Source of the DNA: Artocarpus heterophyllus
Taxonomy: Eukaryota; Streptophyta; Magnoliopsida; Rosales; Moraceae
Assembly (NCBI GenBank): GCA_025403435.1
Contig: CM046350.1
Span: forward strand, 31,711,346-31,775,345
Length of the DNA stretch: 64,000 nt
Reading direction: 5' to 3'
Shown: positions 12,464-22,700 of the stretch, one piece after another
Numbering within the stretch: the first letter of the stretch is position 1
Layout of the letters: each line of letters opens with the position of its first letter
The notes under the pieces: generated by a model
The model's input: the letters and a program-made list of their open reading frames with translations, nothing else
Told to the model about the DNA's origin: nothing
The model's database searches: none
Made by a program: the position numbers and the translations under genes

Positions 12464-12474
12464 CTTTTTATACC
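12464..12474 (-). promoter_or_regulatory. TATA-like box in the Co3 3' LTR
   Basis: On the minus strand the sequence reads GGTATAAAAAGG. It sits downstream of the motif array; equivalent boxes occur in Co4 (39515-39524) and Co2 (26897-26903). Confidence 0.55.
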
Positions 12475-12590
12475 TATTGGTCCTTGGGGTCAGTCCATAT
12501 CAGATTAGGTCTCAAAAATCGAAACAGAATCAAGTTCGGATCAATATCTGATAAGATACGCGTGAAAAACGCGTAATCTTAGCTGTCGCG

Positions 12591-12668
12591 GTCGGCATGC
12601 CGAACTGTGAGATAGGCAGGCCGAACTGGCCAGTTCGGCAGGCCGAACTTTCTGATCGGCAGGCCGAA
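12591..12668. promoter_or_regulatory. LTR array of four TTCGG-N4-CCGAA motifs (Co3)
   Basis: Units at 12591, 12612, 12634 (exact TTCGGCAGGCCGAA on plus) and 12655, spaced 21, 22 and 21 bp. The copy in the other LTR is at 21182-21259. The position just upstream of the TATA-like box suggests a promoter element (inference). Confidence 0.7.
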
Positions 12669-14104
12669 CTGCCGAGAAAAAATCTCCGCGAATCTTTTAT
12701 TTTCCACCCGAGATTCTAAAGGATAAAGTCTCAGTTTTGATTCAAATAGCCCAATAGAAAAGATATCTGATCAAAACAAACTCTATCAAGATAATCTCTA
12801 AGAAAATAAATCAATTCAAATAATTCTACAAGTTTATCTTGTTCTAATTGTCCAAAATTAAAACAACCGATAAACAGACAAGAATTATCCGAACGCCATA
12901 ATTCAACAAGTTCATCTTGAACTAATTTCTTACATAATTAATTCAACCGATAAACAGACATGAATTATTTGATTCTTATAAATTTTAAACCAATCTGATA
13001 AATTCGACATAAGTCACCAATTATTGGAAAAGCACGCCGTGTCGTTACAGGATTTTGTGAGCTAGCAAAGGGGACCAAAATGGACCTATAAAGTTCAAGC
13101 TCATGATAATTATGAAACCCAATATCCCAGATATACATTTCACAATTATCAACTCCAACGCTACTCCACTAAAAGCTTGGAGCTGCACTCTCGAACTTTA
13201 TAGAATTACGAAGCTCGTGTAGCTAAGTCTCCATGACATATCATAGTGTATCGCATCCCCATATGATCATCCATAATCGGCTTAAGGACAAGTTCTGTCT
13301 TACCTTCCCGATTATTTTTATCTTACGTTCCATTGTCTCACCATTAGAAAACTTACCATCCAAAGATAGTATACCATTCGGTTACACCTATGTATCCAAA
13401 TGGTTGAGCGCTCCAGTTTTCCAATTACAGGACAACGCATATAAGAGGATATCATTACTCCTAAAGAGGAGCTATGGATTCCATATCTATGAATAACAAG
13501 TCTACGCTATCAAGAGTCATGCCTCCAACGTACCGGCATGCATGCCACTATAGAGATGTGGGAGTCACCCATTGGTACATCAAAAGACACAAGTCGAGAC
13601 AACGGGCCCATTATTCATCTCAGGATTAAGATACAATACAAACGACTGTCTAAAGTGAATCGATTTGCCAAGACAGAATTATTAATCCAAATCAATTCAC
13701 TTTATGTCCCGATCCAACACATCGTCACCTATGACAACGCGCCAATGTTTCTATTCACGGAGTCCAACTCCGATGGCCAAGACAAACCATCTCCCAAAAG
13801 GGATATAGACAACATAACAATCTTTACATGAATAAAGCGCCCAACTTTATTCCCTCGATTGCGGATCATATATTTTAGACCATCACCTTAAGAGTCGTGT
13901 CTACCGCATAATCATCCCATCATATGCCCAACTCTTAAGGTTTAGACTGACAGTCTCAGACTACTGTTTGCTTATCATACATTCAACGAATATGAACGTA
14001 AAGAGGACAATATTTGGTATATATAAATGAATAAATTCTTTATTGATAAAAATGTCTCCAAAAACGTATTACATTTTTACTCCTTAGAGCATACATGTCT
14101 AACA

Positions 14105-14117
14105 ATCTCCCACTTGC
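14105..14117 (-). other. Co3 polypurine tract
   Basis: Minus-strand GCAAGTGGGAGAT directly before the 3' LTR. The same tract is at 45456-45466 in Co4. Confidence 0.75.
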
Positions 14118-14118
14118 A

Positions 14119-14943
14119 CTAAGTGAGTAAATACTGCAAATTTCGCATCCCCATAGCTTCCACATGCCTTTCGAAGACTCTCCCAGAAAGTGTCTTCGTA
14201 AATGGATCAGCTAAATTGTCCTCTGACGCGATCTTGCACACCGTGACATGCCCGCTCTCAACGAAGTCCTTTATCACATGATACTTCCGATCAATATGCT
14301 TACTCTTCTTGTGAAATCTTGGTTCCTTAGCATTAGCTACCGCCGCACTGTTATCACAGTACAGTGATACCGCTTTATCCATACCAGGAACTACCTCAAG
14401 ATCCCCAAGGAACTTGCGGAGCCACACTGCTTCTTTCGAAGCATCACTAGCCGCCACATACTCGGCCTCCATCGTTGAATCCGAAGTGCAATCTTGCTTC
14501 GCACTTCTCCAACTGATGGCACCGCCACCCAGAGTAAACACAAACCCTGAAGTCGATTTCCTAGAATCCAGGCAGGATTGAAAATCCGAATCAGTGTATC
14601 CTAGAGGAGTTAAATCCTCACCCGAATACACAAGCATATACCCTCGAGTCCTTCTCAGGTACTTGAAAATATGCTTTACCGCAACCCAATGGTTCGGTCC
14701 TGGATCCGCCTGAAATCGACTCACAATCCCGACCGCATAGCTAATATCCGGTCGAGTGCAAAGCATGGCATACATGAGACTACCCACTGCCGAAGCATAA
14801 GGCACCTTCTTCATGTATTCTCTTTCTTCATAAGACTTTGGAGAGTCTTTCTTAGAAAGAGTAATTCCAGACCTAGATGGTTGCCCACCTTTTTTGGAAT
14901 CCTGCATTGCAAACCTCCTGAGAATTTTATCTATGTAGCCGGC
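14119..14943 (-). pseudogene. Co3 RT end and RNase H, downstream of an amber codon
   Basis: In-frame continuation of the Co3 polyprotein after the TAG at 14944-14946. It encodes the end of RT (GYIDKILRRFAMQDSKKGGQ, SALCTRPDISYAVG-type region) and RNase H: YTDSDF with a catalytic-type Asp, STMEAEYVAASDASKEAVW, CDNSAAVANAKE and the KHIDRKYH stretch. No other break is seen before the natural stop at 14119. It would be translated only by readthrough or after reversion of the nonsense codon; the first ATG in it is at 14907. Confidence 0.88.
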
Positions 14944-17900
14944 CTATGACAAAGCTATCATTTTGTTCTTCCTATCCCGCATGATCTGGATACCAAGAAC
15001 AAACTTAGCCTCACCCAAGTCCTTCATGTCAAACTGCTTGGTCAACCATAATTGGACCGATGACAACGCCCCAATGTCATTGCCAATTAGCAGAATATCA
15101 TCTACATAGAGCAGTAGAAAAACCACCTTCCCATCCTTAATGTGTTTGTAAACACATGGTTCATCCACATTTTGTGAGAACCCATGAGTCTTGATCACTT
15201 GATCAAATCTTATGTTCCAAGAACGGGATGCCTGCTTAAGTCCATAAATAGACTTTAGCAACTTACAAACCTTCCCCTCTTGACCCGCGACCTTGAACCC
15301 GTCTGGTTGTTCCATATAAATGGTCTCATCAAGATAGCCATTTAGAAAAGCCGTCTTGACATCCATCTGCCAAATCTCATAGTCGAGAGCGGTAGCTATG
15401 GACAAGAGAATCCGGATGAACTTAAGCATGGCTACAGGCGAAAAGGTTTCCTCATAATCGATTCCTTCCTTTTGCGTATAACCCTTAGCTACCAGTATAG
15501 CCTTAAAGGTTTCGACCTTTCCATCCACTCCTCTTTTCCTCTTGTAGATCCACTTACACCCTATGGGTTTTACCCCTTCGGGAAGATCCACAAGCTCCCA
15601 GACCCGATTAGTCTCCATAGACTTCATCTCAATGTTCATGGCCTCTGTCCAGACTCTTGAATCAACATCCTCCATAGCTTCTGCGTAAGTATAAGGATCC
15701 CTGTCATGTTCATCCGGTTCAGCCAAAAAGACCTCCCCATTGAACATATACCTCTCAGGTTGACGCCCGATCCTCCCACTACGCCGAAGCCCCTGTGGTT
15801 GTTGTTCAGGTTTGTTTGGTTTTTCTACACCGATCGGAATGGTTTCGTTCGGAACCTCCGGAGTAAACGGATTACCCCTCAACTCCTCAAGCACCACTTT
15901 GCTTTGAGGTTTAAAGTCGTTCATGTAACTCTCCTCAAGGAAAGTTGCATTAGTTGAAACCACGACTTTATTTTCCTTTGGGTTATAAAAATAACCCCCT
16001 TTAGTCCCTTTTGGATATCCTACAAACACGCAAACTTCTGAACGTGCTTCCAACTTATTCGGATCCTTAAACAGGACATGAGCTGGACATCCCCATATGC
16101 GAATATGGTTTAAGGATGTCTTCCGTCTTGTCCACAACTCGTGAGGAGTTTTAGGGACCGATTTTGAAGGCACATTGTTCAAAAGATAACATGCGGTTTG
16201 TAGTGCATATCCCCAAAAGGATAAAGGCAATGATGAATAACTCATCATGGACCGAATCATGTCCAACAAAGTCCTATTCCTTCTCTCCGCTACGCCATTC
16301 TGCTGCGGAGTGCCCGGCGCAGTCAAATGGGATAAAATCCCATTCTCTAACAAGTGTCCCAAGAACTCATCAGAAAGGTATTCCCCACCTCGATCAGATC
16401 GAAGTGCCTTTATGGGTCTACCCAATTGCTTTTCCACTTCAGCCCGAAACTCCCTGAACTTATCATAAGTTTCGCTTTTGTGGTGCATTAGGTACACATA
16501 CCCATATCTTGAGTAATCGTCAATAAAAGTAACGAAGTACTCATACCCTCCTCGTGCCCGGATGTTCATCGGTCCGCAAACATCACTATGCACAAGTTCT
16601 AGAACCCCTTCGGCCCTATTGCCCTTAGACCCGTATGGTCTTTTGGTCATTTTACCCTCCAAACAAGACTCACATTGAGGTATAGATTCCACCTTTAAGT
16701 GACTTAAAGGTCCATCCCTTACCAACCTTTGAATCCTATTCAGGTTAATATGGCCAAGGCGCAAATGCCAAAGATAAGTCTTATTAGAGTGAGAAGTTTT
16801 AAGTCTTTTTGAGTCATTATCATTTATCTCAGCATTAAGCAATAAGTCCATCTTAGGTTTGATAAAATATAGATTATTTTGCATCCATCCAGAACAGATA
16901 AAAGATTTGTTTTTATGAATCACCACTTTTTCATTAAAAGATACCACGTAGGAGTCTTTAAATAAAGAAGATACAGAAATTAAATTCCTTTTAAATTTAG
17001 GAACATAAAAACAATCTCGCAAAATTAAACTCCTATAATTATCAAAACAAAGATGGACATCTCCCACTGCTTCCGCTGAGACCAAGGATCCATCGCCCAT
17101 CCGAAGCGTTAAGTCTTCACGAAGTAGACTTCTCGTTTCTTTGAATCCCTGCAGAGAAACACAAACATGATTAGTTGCACCGGAATCTATGACCCAAATG
17201 TCACTGGATTCCTCAACCAAACAAGTTTCTAAATATAGAAGATCACACCTACCTCCCTTGGAAAGGAAGTCCTTGCAATGCTTCTTTATATGCCCGACCT
17301 TACCACAGAAGAAGCACTTAAGCTTCTTTGGGTTCTTCTTCTTTTTCTTCTTGCTCTTGGTAGCAATAGGAATAGAAGACTTACCACTCTTGGCCCGTTG
17401 CTTCTTTCCATTCCCAGAGTTAGGATTGGAACCAGAAGCAGCTACCATATTGGCCTCTCCACCAGCAGGAGACTCCCTGATCAGCAGTTCAAACTCCTGT
17501 AACTGTTTCATCAGTTCTGTCAAGGTCATATCCCGTCTATTGCTCAAATTAAAAGTAGCTCTAAACGGAATAAATTCCTTAGACAGAGTCTCAAAGACCA
17601 TAGTCATCTGAGTTTCAGCATCGATGTCGGCTCCATTGGTTTGAGCCTCAGCGAGGTAACCCATGACCAACATCATGTGCTCCTTTACAGATGTCCCCGG
17701 TCTCTGTCTACAGTTTAAGAGTTTCCGAAGCGCCCCTTGCCGCTTTGTTATGGCCTGGCCTCCAAACATATCCTCAAGATTATCCAAGATCTGCTTCGCA
17801 GTCTCATAATCCTGATGTTGAGCCTGCAGCACGTTATTCATGCTAGCCATAACATAGCAGCGGGCCTGATCATTAGCATCTTTCCAGCGTTCGTACGCTT

Positions 17901-18072
17901 GGAATTGCTCATTACTTGAGTCTCCCGTAGGCTCGGGAGGACAAGGAGTTGTCAGTACATATTTCAGTTTCTCAAAGGATAGGACGATGTCCAGGTTCCG
18001 TTTCCAATCATTATAGTTCTCACCGGTTAATTGGTTTTTGTCAAGTATCGATGATAAAGCGTTTTTAGACAT
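14944..18072 (-). CDS. Co3 Gag-protease-integrase-RT polyprotein (one nonsense codon)
   Basis: Open frame from ATG at 18072 ([15 protein letters not shown]) to a TAG at 14944 where relatives have CAG. The frame extends upstream to another ATG at 18144; I chose 18072 because the Gag family starts there, but the upstream frame is also conserved in Co2. By residue: Gag 1-240; CCHC zinc knuckle ([14 protein letters not shown]) about 252-265; aspartic protease (DSGATNHVC) about 294; GAG-pre-integrase HHCC finger about 429-472; integrase DDE core with DDYSRYG about 515, SDRGGEY about 556 and [11 protein letters not shown] about 595; RT about 820-1040 with [10 protein letters not shown] near 990. 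Order INT before RT identifies Ty1/copia. It is the best copia coding copy in the window. Confidence 0.93.
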   Translation of the reverse strand: MSKNALSSILDKNQLTGENYNDWKRNLDIVLSFEKLKYVLTTPCPPEPTGDSSNEQFQAYERWKDANDQARCYVMASMNNVLQAQHQDYETAKQILDNLEDMFGGQAITKRQGALRKLLNCRQRPGTSVKEHMMLVMGYLAEAQTNGADIDAETQMTMVFETLSKEFIPFRATFNLSNRRDMTLTELMKQLQEFELLIRESPAGGEANMVAASGSNPNSGNGKKQRAKSGKSSIPIATKSKKKKKKNPKKLKCFFCGKVGHIKKHCKDFLSKGGRCDLLYLETCLVEESSDIWVIDSGATNHVCVSLQGFKETRSLLREDLTLRMGDGSLVSAEAVGDVHLCFDNYRSLILRDCFYVPKFKRNLISVSSLFKDSYVVSFNEKVVIHKNKSFICSGWMQNNLYFIKPKMDLLLNAEINDNDSKRLKTSHSNKTYLWHLRLGHINLNRIQRLVRDGPLSHLKVESIPQCESCLEGKMTKRPYGSKGNRAEGVLELVHSDVCGPMNIRARGGYEYFVTFIDDYSRYGYVYLMHHKSETYDKFREFRAEVEKQLGRPIKALRSDRGGEYLSDEFLGHLLENGILSHLTAPGTPQQNGVAERRNRTLLDMIRSMMSYSSLPLSFWGYALQTACYLLNNVPSKSVPKTPHELWTRRKTSLNHIRIWGCPAHVLFKDPNKLEARSEVCVFVGYPKGTKGGYFYNPKENKVVVSTNATFLEESYMNDFKPQSKVVLEELRGNPFTPEVPNETIPIGVEKPNKPEQQPQGLRRSGRIGRQPERYMFNGEVFLAEPDEHDRDPYTYAEAMEDVDSRVWTEAMNIEMKSMETNRVWELVDLPEGVKPIGCKWIYKRKRGVDGKVETFKAILVAKGYTQKEGIDYEETFSPVAMLKFIRILLSIATALDYEIWQMDVKTAFLNGYLDETIYMEQPDGFKVAGQEGKVCKLLKSIYGLKQASRSWNIRFDQVIKTHGFSQNVDEPCVYKHIKDGKVVFLLLYVDDILLIGNDIGALSSVQLWLTKQFDMKDLGEAKFVLGIQIMRDRKNKMIALS

Positions 18073-19631
18073 TTTCAATCTACAATAAAGAATCATATAC
18101 CAAACATAAGCAAACATATTTAATAATTTAGTAAGATAACACAATCATGTAAAATCATACAAATGTGTTTATGTGTCAAAACCTTGAAAATATCACAACC
18201 TTACAACGATAATTCCCAACTCAGAATTCAACAAGCTCCTAGGGGAGTCATGCCAAATTCAATCAGGAACACGGATCCCCTCCTGATTAATATATGCCAT
18301 CCAGGACCCGTATGATCCAGCATATACTAATAATCGTTTCTTTGGCCATTAATTTTATTAACAGAGCTCCTAGGGGAGGTTAATAATAAAATTAACGTGA
18401 GTGTATAACCACCGTTTTAATATTTTATCCATGATTTATAATCACCACCTAGGGGTGTGCAACCATAAATCATACTAAAATACCTTATCCTTTCAGAGAT
18501 CCAATCTGGTACATGATAGAAATCCCTTCCTAGGGGTTGGGACCACCATGTTCTTCCTATGGACCAACGATGGAGGCCTTAGGTTCTCTCTTCGAAAACC
18601 TTCTCCCACTCAATCTTTTGAAGTCAAGGTTTTATTTTAAAATTATGCATGAACAATTTTAATATGAGCGGCACTCCCTATTCTATATGACATGTTATCA
18701 ATATACATGGTAAATCATATTATAATGCAGACAAGCAAAGCAATCAAGCAAAGCTACAAGCATAATAATAATAACCGTAATATTATGGTTCCACCCTAGA
18801 GAATAGAAAAACTAAGATCACAAGAGAATAATCGAGACATTTATCGATTCTTCATCCTTGAATCCTCAAGCTATATCCTTCTTCATGTAATATCCATCTT
18901 CAAGTCCTCAATCCCGTATGAATCGAACACTTCATATTTCCGGTCGTATCCAAATTTAATGTTTCTCAGAATCGTCCCAAAAAATAAAATTAAAACTGCA
19001 CTGAAAAATTGCACCTTTTCTGGACACCTGGATGCTCTCTGTCGGCAGGCCGATCTAGGTGATCGGTCTGCCGATCATGGTGGTTCGGCCTGCCGAACAT
19101 GAAGGTTCGGCCTGCCGGCAGAGCACCAAAATTTCTGCCCCACTGTCGGCCTGCCGGACCGTACGTCCGGCCTGCCGATCTGTGACCTTCGGCCTGCCGA
19201 ACTGTGAGGTCCGGCATGCCGACCGAGCAGAAAACCCTCAATCCAGAAAATACAATTTTAATGCAATTCATCAATTTTATTTTCAACAATTCAAAAACAT
19301 AAAATTAGAGACTCAGGAAATACCTGGAGGCGCCATCATCAATCTTCAAGATCCGACTTCTCGTTCCGTCTTATCCGAATAATTATTTAATTACAAAATT
19401 CTTACAAATTAAATAATAATTCCTAGACGGAGATGATAGTCCGCCATTTAATTACATGAAAAACCTAGATACACATTCTAACCTCTAAGGAACCATAACC
19501 GGTATTAATTAATTAATAAATAATTAAACAACAATTTAATCAACCATAATTAATTAATAAACATTCACCACATAATCCATGACAACATATATATTATATA
19601 GAAACCTAGAGTGCCATCTTTTTATAAAATT
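18073..19631 (-). other. Co3 leader (5' UTR), truncated
   Basis: Non-coding leader of about 1.56 kb. Gag-proximal half: four CCTAGG boxes (about 18237, 18369, 18438, 18529) and potential hairpins that are also found in Co4. LTR-proximal half: eight TTCGG-N4-CCGAA motifs at 19041-19223. The leader breaks at 19632 in a TAATTC stretch shared with Co2, so ~95 bp and the PBS seen in Co4 (39917-40012) are missing. The 99-aa and 107-aa frames over the motif array are not convincing genes. Confidence 0.85.
19041..19223. promoter_or_regulatory. Leader array of eight TTCGG-N4-CCGAA motifs (Co3)
   Basis: Units start at about 19041, 19062, 19084, 19106, 19145, 19166, 19188 and 19210. Spacings are 21, 22, 22, 39, 21, 22 and 22 bp. 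Units 19084-19097 and 19188-19201 are the exact TTCGGCCTGCCGAA. Each unit has 5-bp inverted arms around CCTG or a variant. Function unknown; this is the best preserved array in the window. Confidence 0.8.
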
Positions 19632-20662
19632 TAATTCCAAACCTAGATGGTTGCCCACCTTTCTTGGAATCCTGCATTGCAAACCTCTTGAGAATTTTAT
19701 CTATGTTTTTCGCTTGAGACAAAACTATCATTTTGTTCTTCCTATCCCGAAAGATCTGGATACCGAGAACAAAATTAGCCTCACCTAAGTCTTTCATGTC
19801 AAATTGCTTGGTCAACGACCGATGACAATACCCCAACGTTATTACCAATTAGCAGAATGTCATCTACATAGAGTAGTAGAAAAACAACCTTCCCATCCTT
19901 AATGAGTTTATACACACATGGTTCATCCACATTTTGTGAGAACCCATAAGTCTTGATCGCTTGATCAAATCTTACGTTCCAATAACGAGAAGCCTGCTTA
20001 AGTCCATAACTTGACTTTAGTAGCTCACAAACCTTACCCTCTTGACCCTTGACCTTGAACCCGTTTGGTTCTTCCATATAAATGGACTCATCAAGATAGC
20101 TATTTAGAAAAGCCATCTTAACATCCATCTACCAAATCTCGTAGTCAAGAGCGGCAGCTATGGACAAGAGAATCCGAATGGACTTAAGCATGGCTACATG
20201 CAAAAAGGTTTCCTCGTAATCGATTCCATCCTTTTTGCGCATAACCCTTAGCTACCAATCTAGCTTTAAAGGTTTCGACCTTTCCATCCATTCCTCTTTT
20301 CCTCTTGAAGATCCACTTACACCCTATGGGTTTTACCCCTTTGGGAAGATCCACAAGCTCCTAGACCCGATTAGTCTCCATAGACTTGATCTTTGTGTAC
20401 ATAGCCTCAGTCCAAAGTTTCAAATCAACATCCTCCATAGCTCTGCGTAAGTGTAAGGATCCCTATCATGTTCATTCGGTTCAGCCAAAAAGCCCTCACC
20501 ATTGAACAAATACCTCTCGGGTTGATGCCCGATCCTCCCACTACACCAAAGCCCCTTAGGTTGTTGTTCAGGTTCGTTTGGTCTTTCTACACTGATCGGA
20601 TGGTTTCATTCAGAACCCCTAGAGTGATAGAATCACCACCAACTCCTCAAGTACCATTATGC
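19632..20662 (-). repeat. Copy of Co2 flank inserted inside Co3
   Basis: Repeat of 11041-12071: Co2 RT to linker sequence, with the same broken frames (minus-strand 80- and 109-aa pieces) and the same terminal TATGC. It sits between the Co3 leader and its 5' LTR, where the PBS should be. The left join has the 6-bp overlap TAATTC. Because it includes Co3's own target site, it must have formed after Co3 inserted. Confidence 0.92.
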
Positions 20663-22695
20663 TGTTGGAAACAAAGTGCGCAGCGGAATTTTTTAAAAAT
20701 TTTCATCAGAGTATTTTCCAAAATACAAGTATGACATGTTATATGTATAAATTAAACAGATCTTACTAACCTCAGTGTGCCGAAGAACCTCCGCGACCTG
20801 TGTAGAGAAGTAACGTTCCAGAAGAGCCTCAACCAACTGGTCTTCTTTGCTATTCTCTATCCACAACCGGAGTGAGTGTGGGCTCACACGTACAGCTCTT
20901 CCACCGGTGACTCTCCTTCCAACCAATAGAGAGAACCCAAAGCTAGTGTTCGTGATTTGTGAACAAAAGCTCTCAGGGAGTTTTCAGATGCTCACTAGAA
21001 GAGTATCACTCTTAATCTCTCAAATTGATCTTAGTAAATCATTAGACTCACTTCCTTTTTATACCTATTGGTCCTTGGGGTCAGTCCATATCAGATTAGG
21101 TCTCAAAAATCGAAACAGAATCAAGTTCGGATCAATATCTGATAAGATACGCGTGAAAAACGCGTAATCTTAGCTGTCGCGGTCGGCATGCCGAACTGTG
21201 AGATAGGCAGGCCGAACTGGCCAGTTCGGCAGGCCGAACTTTCTGATCGGCAGGCCGAACTGCCGAGAAAAAATCTCCGCGAATCTTTTATTTTCCACCC
21301 GAGATTCTAAAGGATAAAGTCTCAGTTTTGATTCAAATAGCCCAATAGAAAAGATATCTGATCAAAACAAACTCTATCAAGATAATCTCTAAGAAAATAA
21401 ATCAATTCAAATAATTCTACAAGTTTATCTTGTTCTAATTGTCCAAAATTAAAACAACCGATAAACAGACAAGAATTATCCGAACGCCATAATTCAACAA
21501 GTTCATCTTGAACTAATTTCTTACATAATTAATTCAACCGATAAACAGACATAAATTATTTGATTCTTATAAATTTTAAACCAATCTGATAAATCCGACA
21601 TAAGTCACCAATTATTGGAAAAGCACGCCGTGTCGTTACAGGATTTTGTGAGCTAGCAAAGGGGACCAAAATGGACCTATAAAGTTCAAGCTCATGATAA
21701 TTATGAAACCCAATATCCCAGATATACATTTCACAATTATCAACTCCAACGCTACTCCACTAAAAGCTTGGAGCTACACTCTCGAACTTTATAGAATTAC
21801 GAAGCTCGTGTAGCTAAGTCTCCATGACATATCATAGTGTATCGCATCCCCATATGATCATCCATAATCGGCTTAAGGACAAGTTCTGTCTTACCTTCCC
21901 GATTATTTTTATCTTACGTTCCATTGTCTCACCATTAGAAAACTTACCATCCAAAGATAGTATACCATTCGGTTACACCTATGTATCCAAATGGTTGAGC
22001 GCTCCAGTTTTCCAATTACAGGACAACGCATATAAGAGGATATCATTACTCCTAAAGAGGAGCTATGGATTCCATATCTATGAATAACAAGTCTACGCTA
22101 TCAAGAGTCATGCCTCCAACGTACTGGCATGCATGCCACTATAGAGATGTGGGAGTCACCCATTGGTACATCAAAAGACACAAGTCGAGACAACGGGCCC
22201 ATTATTCATCTCAGGATTAAGATACAATACAAACGACTGTCTAAAGTGAATCGATTTGCCAAGACAGAATTATTAATCCAAATCAATTCACTTTATGTCC
22301 CGATCCAACACATCGTCACCTATGACAACGCGCCAATGTTTCTATTCACGGAGTCCAACTCCGATGGCCAAGACAAACCATCTCCCAAAAGGGATATAGA
22401 CAACATAACAATCTTTACATGAATAAAGCGCCCAACTTTATTCCCTCGATTGCGGATCATATATTTTAGACCATCACCTTAAGAGTCGTGTCTACCGCAT
22501 AATCATCCCATCATATGCCCAACTCTTAAGGTTTAGACTGACAGTCTTAGACTACTGTTTGCTTATCATACATTCAACGAATATGAACGTAAAGAGGACA
22601 ATATTTGGTATATATAAATGAATAAATTCTTTATTGATAAAAATGTCTCCAAAAACGTATTACATTTTTACTCCTTAGAGCATACATGTCTAACA
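20663..22695 (-). repeat. Co3 5' LTR, probably mosaic
   Basis: 2,033 bp, same ends as the 3' LTR. It differs from 12072-14104 at 21553, 21595, 21776, 22125 and 22548 (all transitions), with none in the first 890 bp. TATA-like box at 21055-21065; motif array at 21182-21259. In element sense it is followed by Co2-derived DNA, not by a PBS. Together with 19632-20662 it forms copy 2 of the 3,064-bp direct repeat. Confidence 0.92.
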
Positions 22696-22700
22696 TATGC
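22696..22700. other. Co3 target-site duplication, right copy
   Basis: TATGC directly after the Co3 5' LTR; Co2 coding resumes at 22701 with sequence that continues 12071. Confidence 0.9.

Larger units (their letters stand above)
11041..14104. repeat. 3,064-bp direct repeat, copy 1
   Basis: Copy 1 of a segment repeated at 19632-22695 with a constant offset of 8,591. It covers 1,031 bp of Co2 RT/integrase-linker DNA, including the TATGC target site, plus the whole Co3 LTR. I find no difference in the first ~1,920 bp and five transitions between 12962 and 13957. Confidence 0.93.
12072..14104 (-). repeat. Co3 3' LTR
   Basis: 2,033 bp, plus strand TGTTGGAAACAAAG to CATACATGTCTAACA. In element sense, a four-unit TTCGG-N4-CCGAA array (12591-12668) lies about 120 bp upstream of a TATA-like box at 12464-12474. 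The remaining ~390 bp would be R-U5. A 77-aa sense frame (12102-12335) lies in R-U5. Confidence 0.93.
12072..22695 (-). mobile_element. Co3: young copia element with a rearranged 5' end
   Basis: Minus-strand Ty1/copia insertion in Co2 with a perfect 5-bp target duplication (TATGC). Contents: 3' LTR 12072-14104, polypurine tract, nearly intact polyprotein 14119-18072, leader 18073-19631, then a 1,031-bp copy of Co2 flank sequence (19632-20662) in place of the last ~95 bp of leader and the PBS, then 5' LTR 20663-22695. The LTRs differ at only five positions that I can find in 2,033 bp, so the insertion is recent. It cannot be primed for reverse transcription in its present form. Confidence 0.93.

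Noticed and set aside
13233..13831. Plus-strand frames of 87 and 97 aa (and copies at 21824-22422)
   Set aside because: Antisense frames within the Co3 LTR; their repetition reflects LTR identity.
17189..17611. 140-aa plus-strand frame opposite Co3 Gag
   Set aside because: Antisense shadow of the lysine-rich Gag linker; the Phe/Leu-rich stretch is the complement of Lys/Glu codons.
19041..19223. Regularly spaced palindromes as a CRISPR-like array
   Set aside because: Units are 14 bp with ~8-bp spacers, in a plant retrotransposon leader; no CRISPR features apply.
19632..20662. Extra RT segment as a captured gene or a reverse-transcription template switch
   Set aside because: It is the immediate genomic flank of the insertion, including the target site, so post-insertion rearrangement is the simpler explanation.
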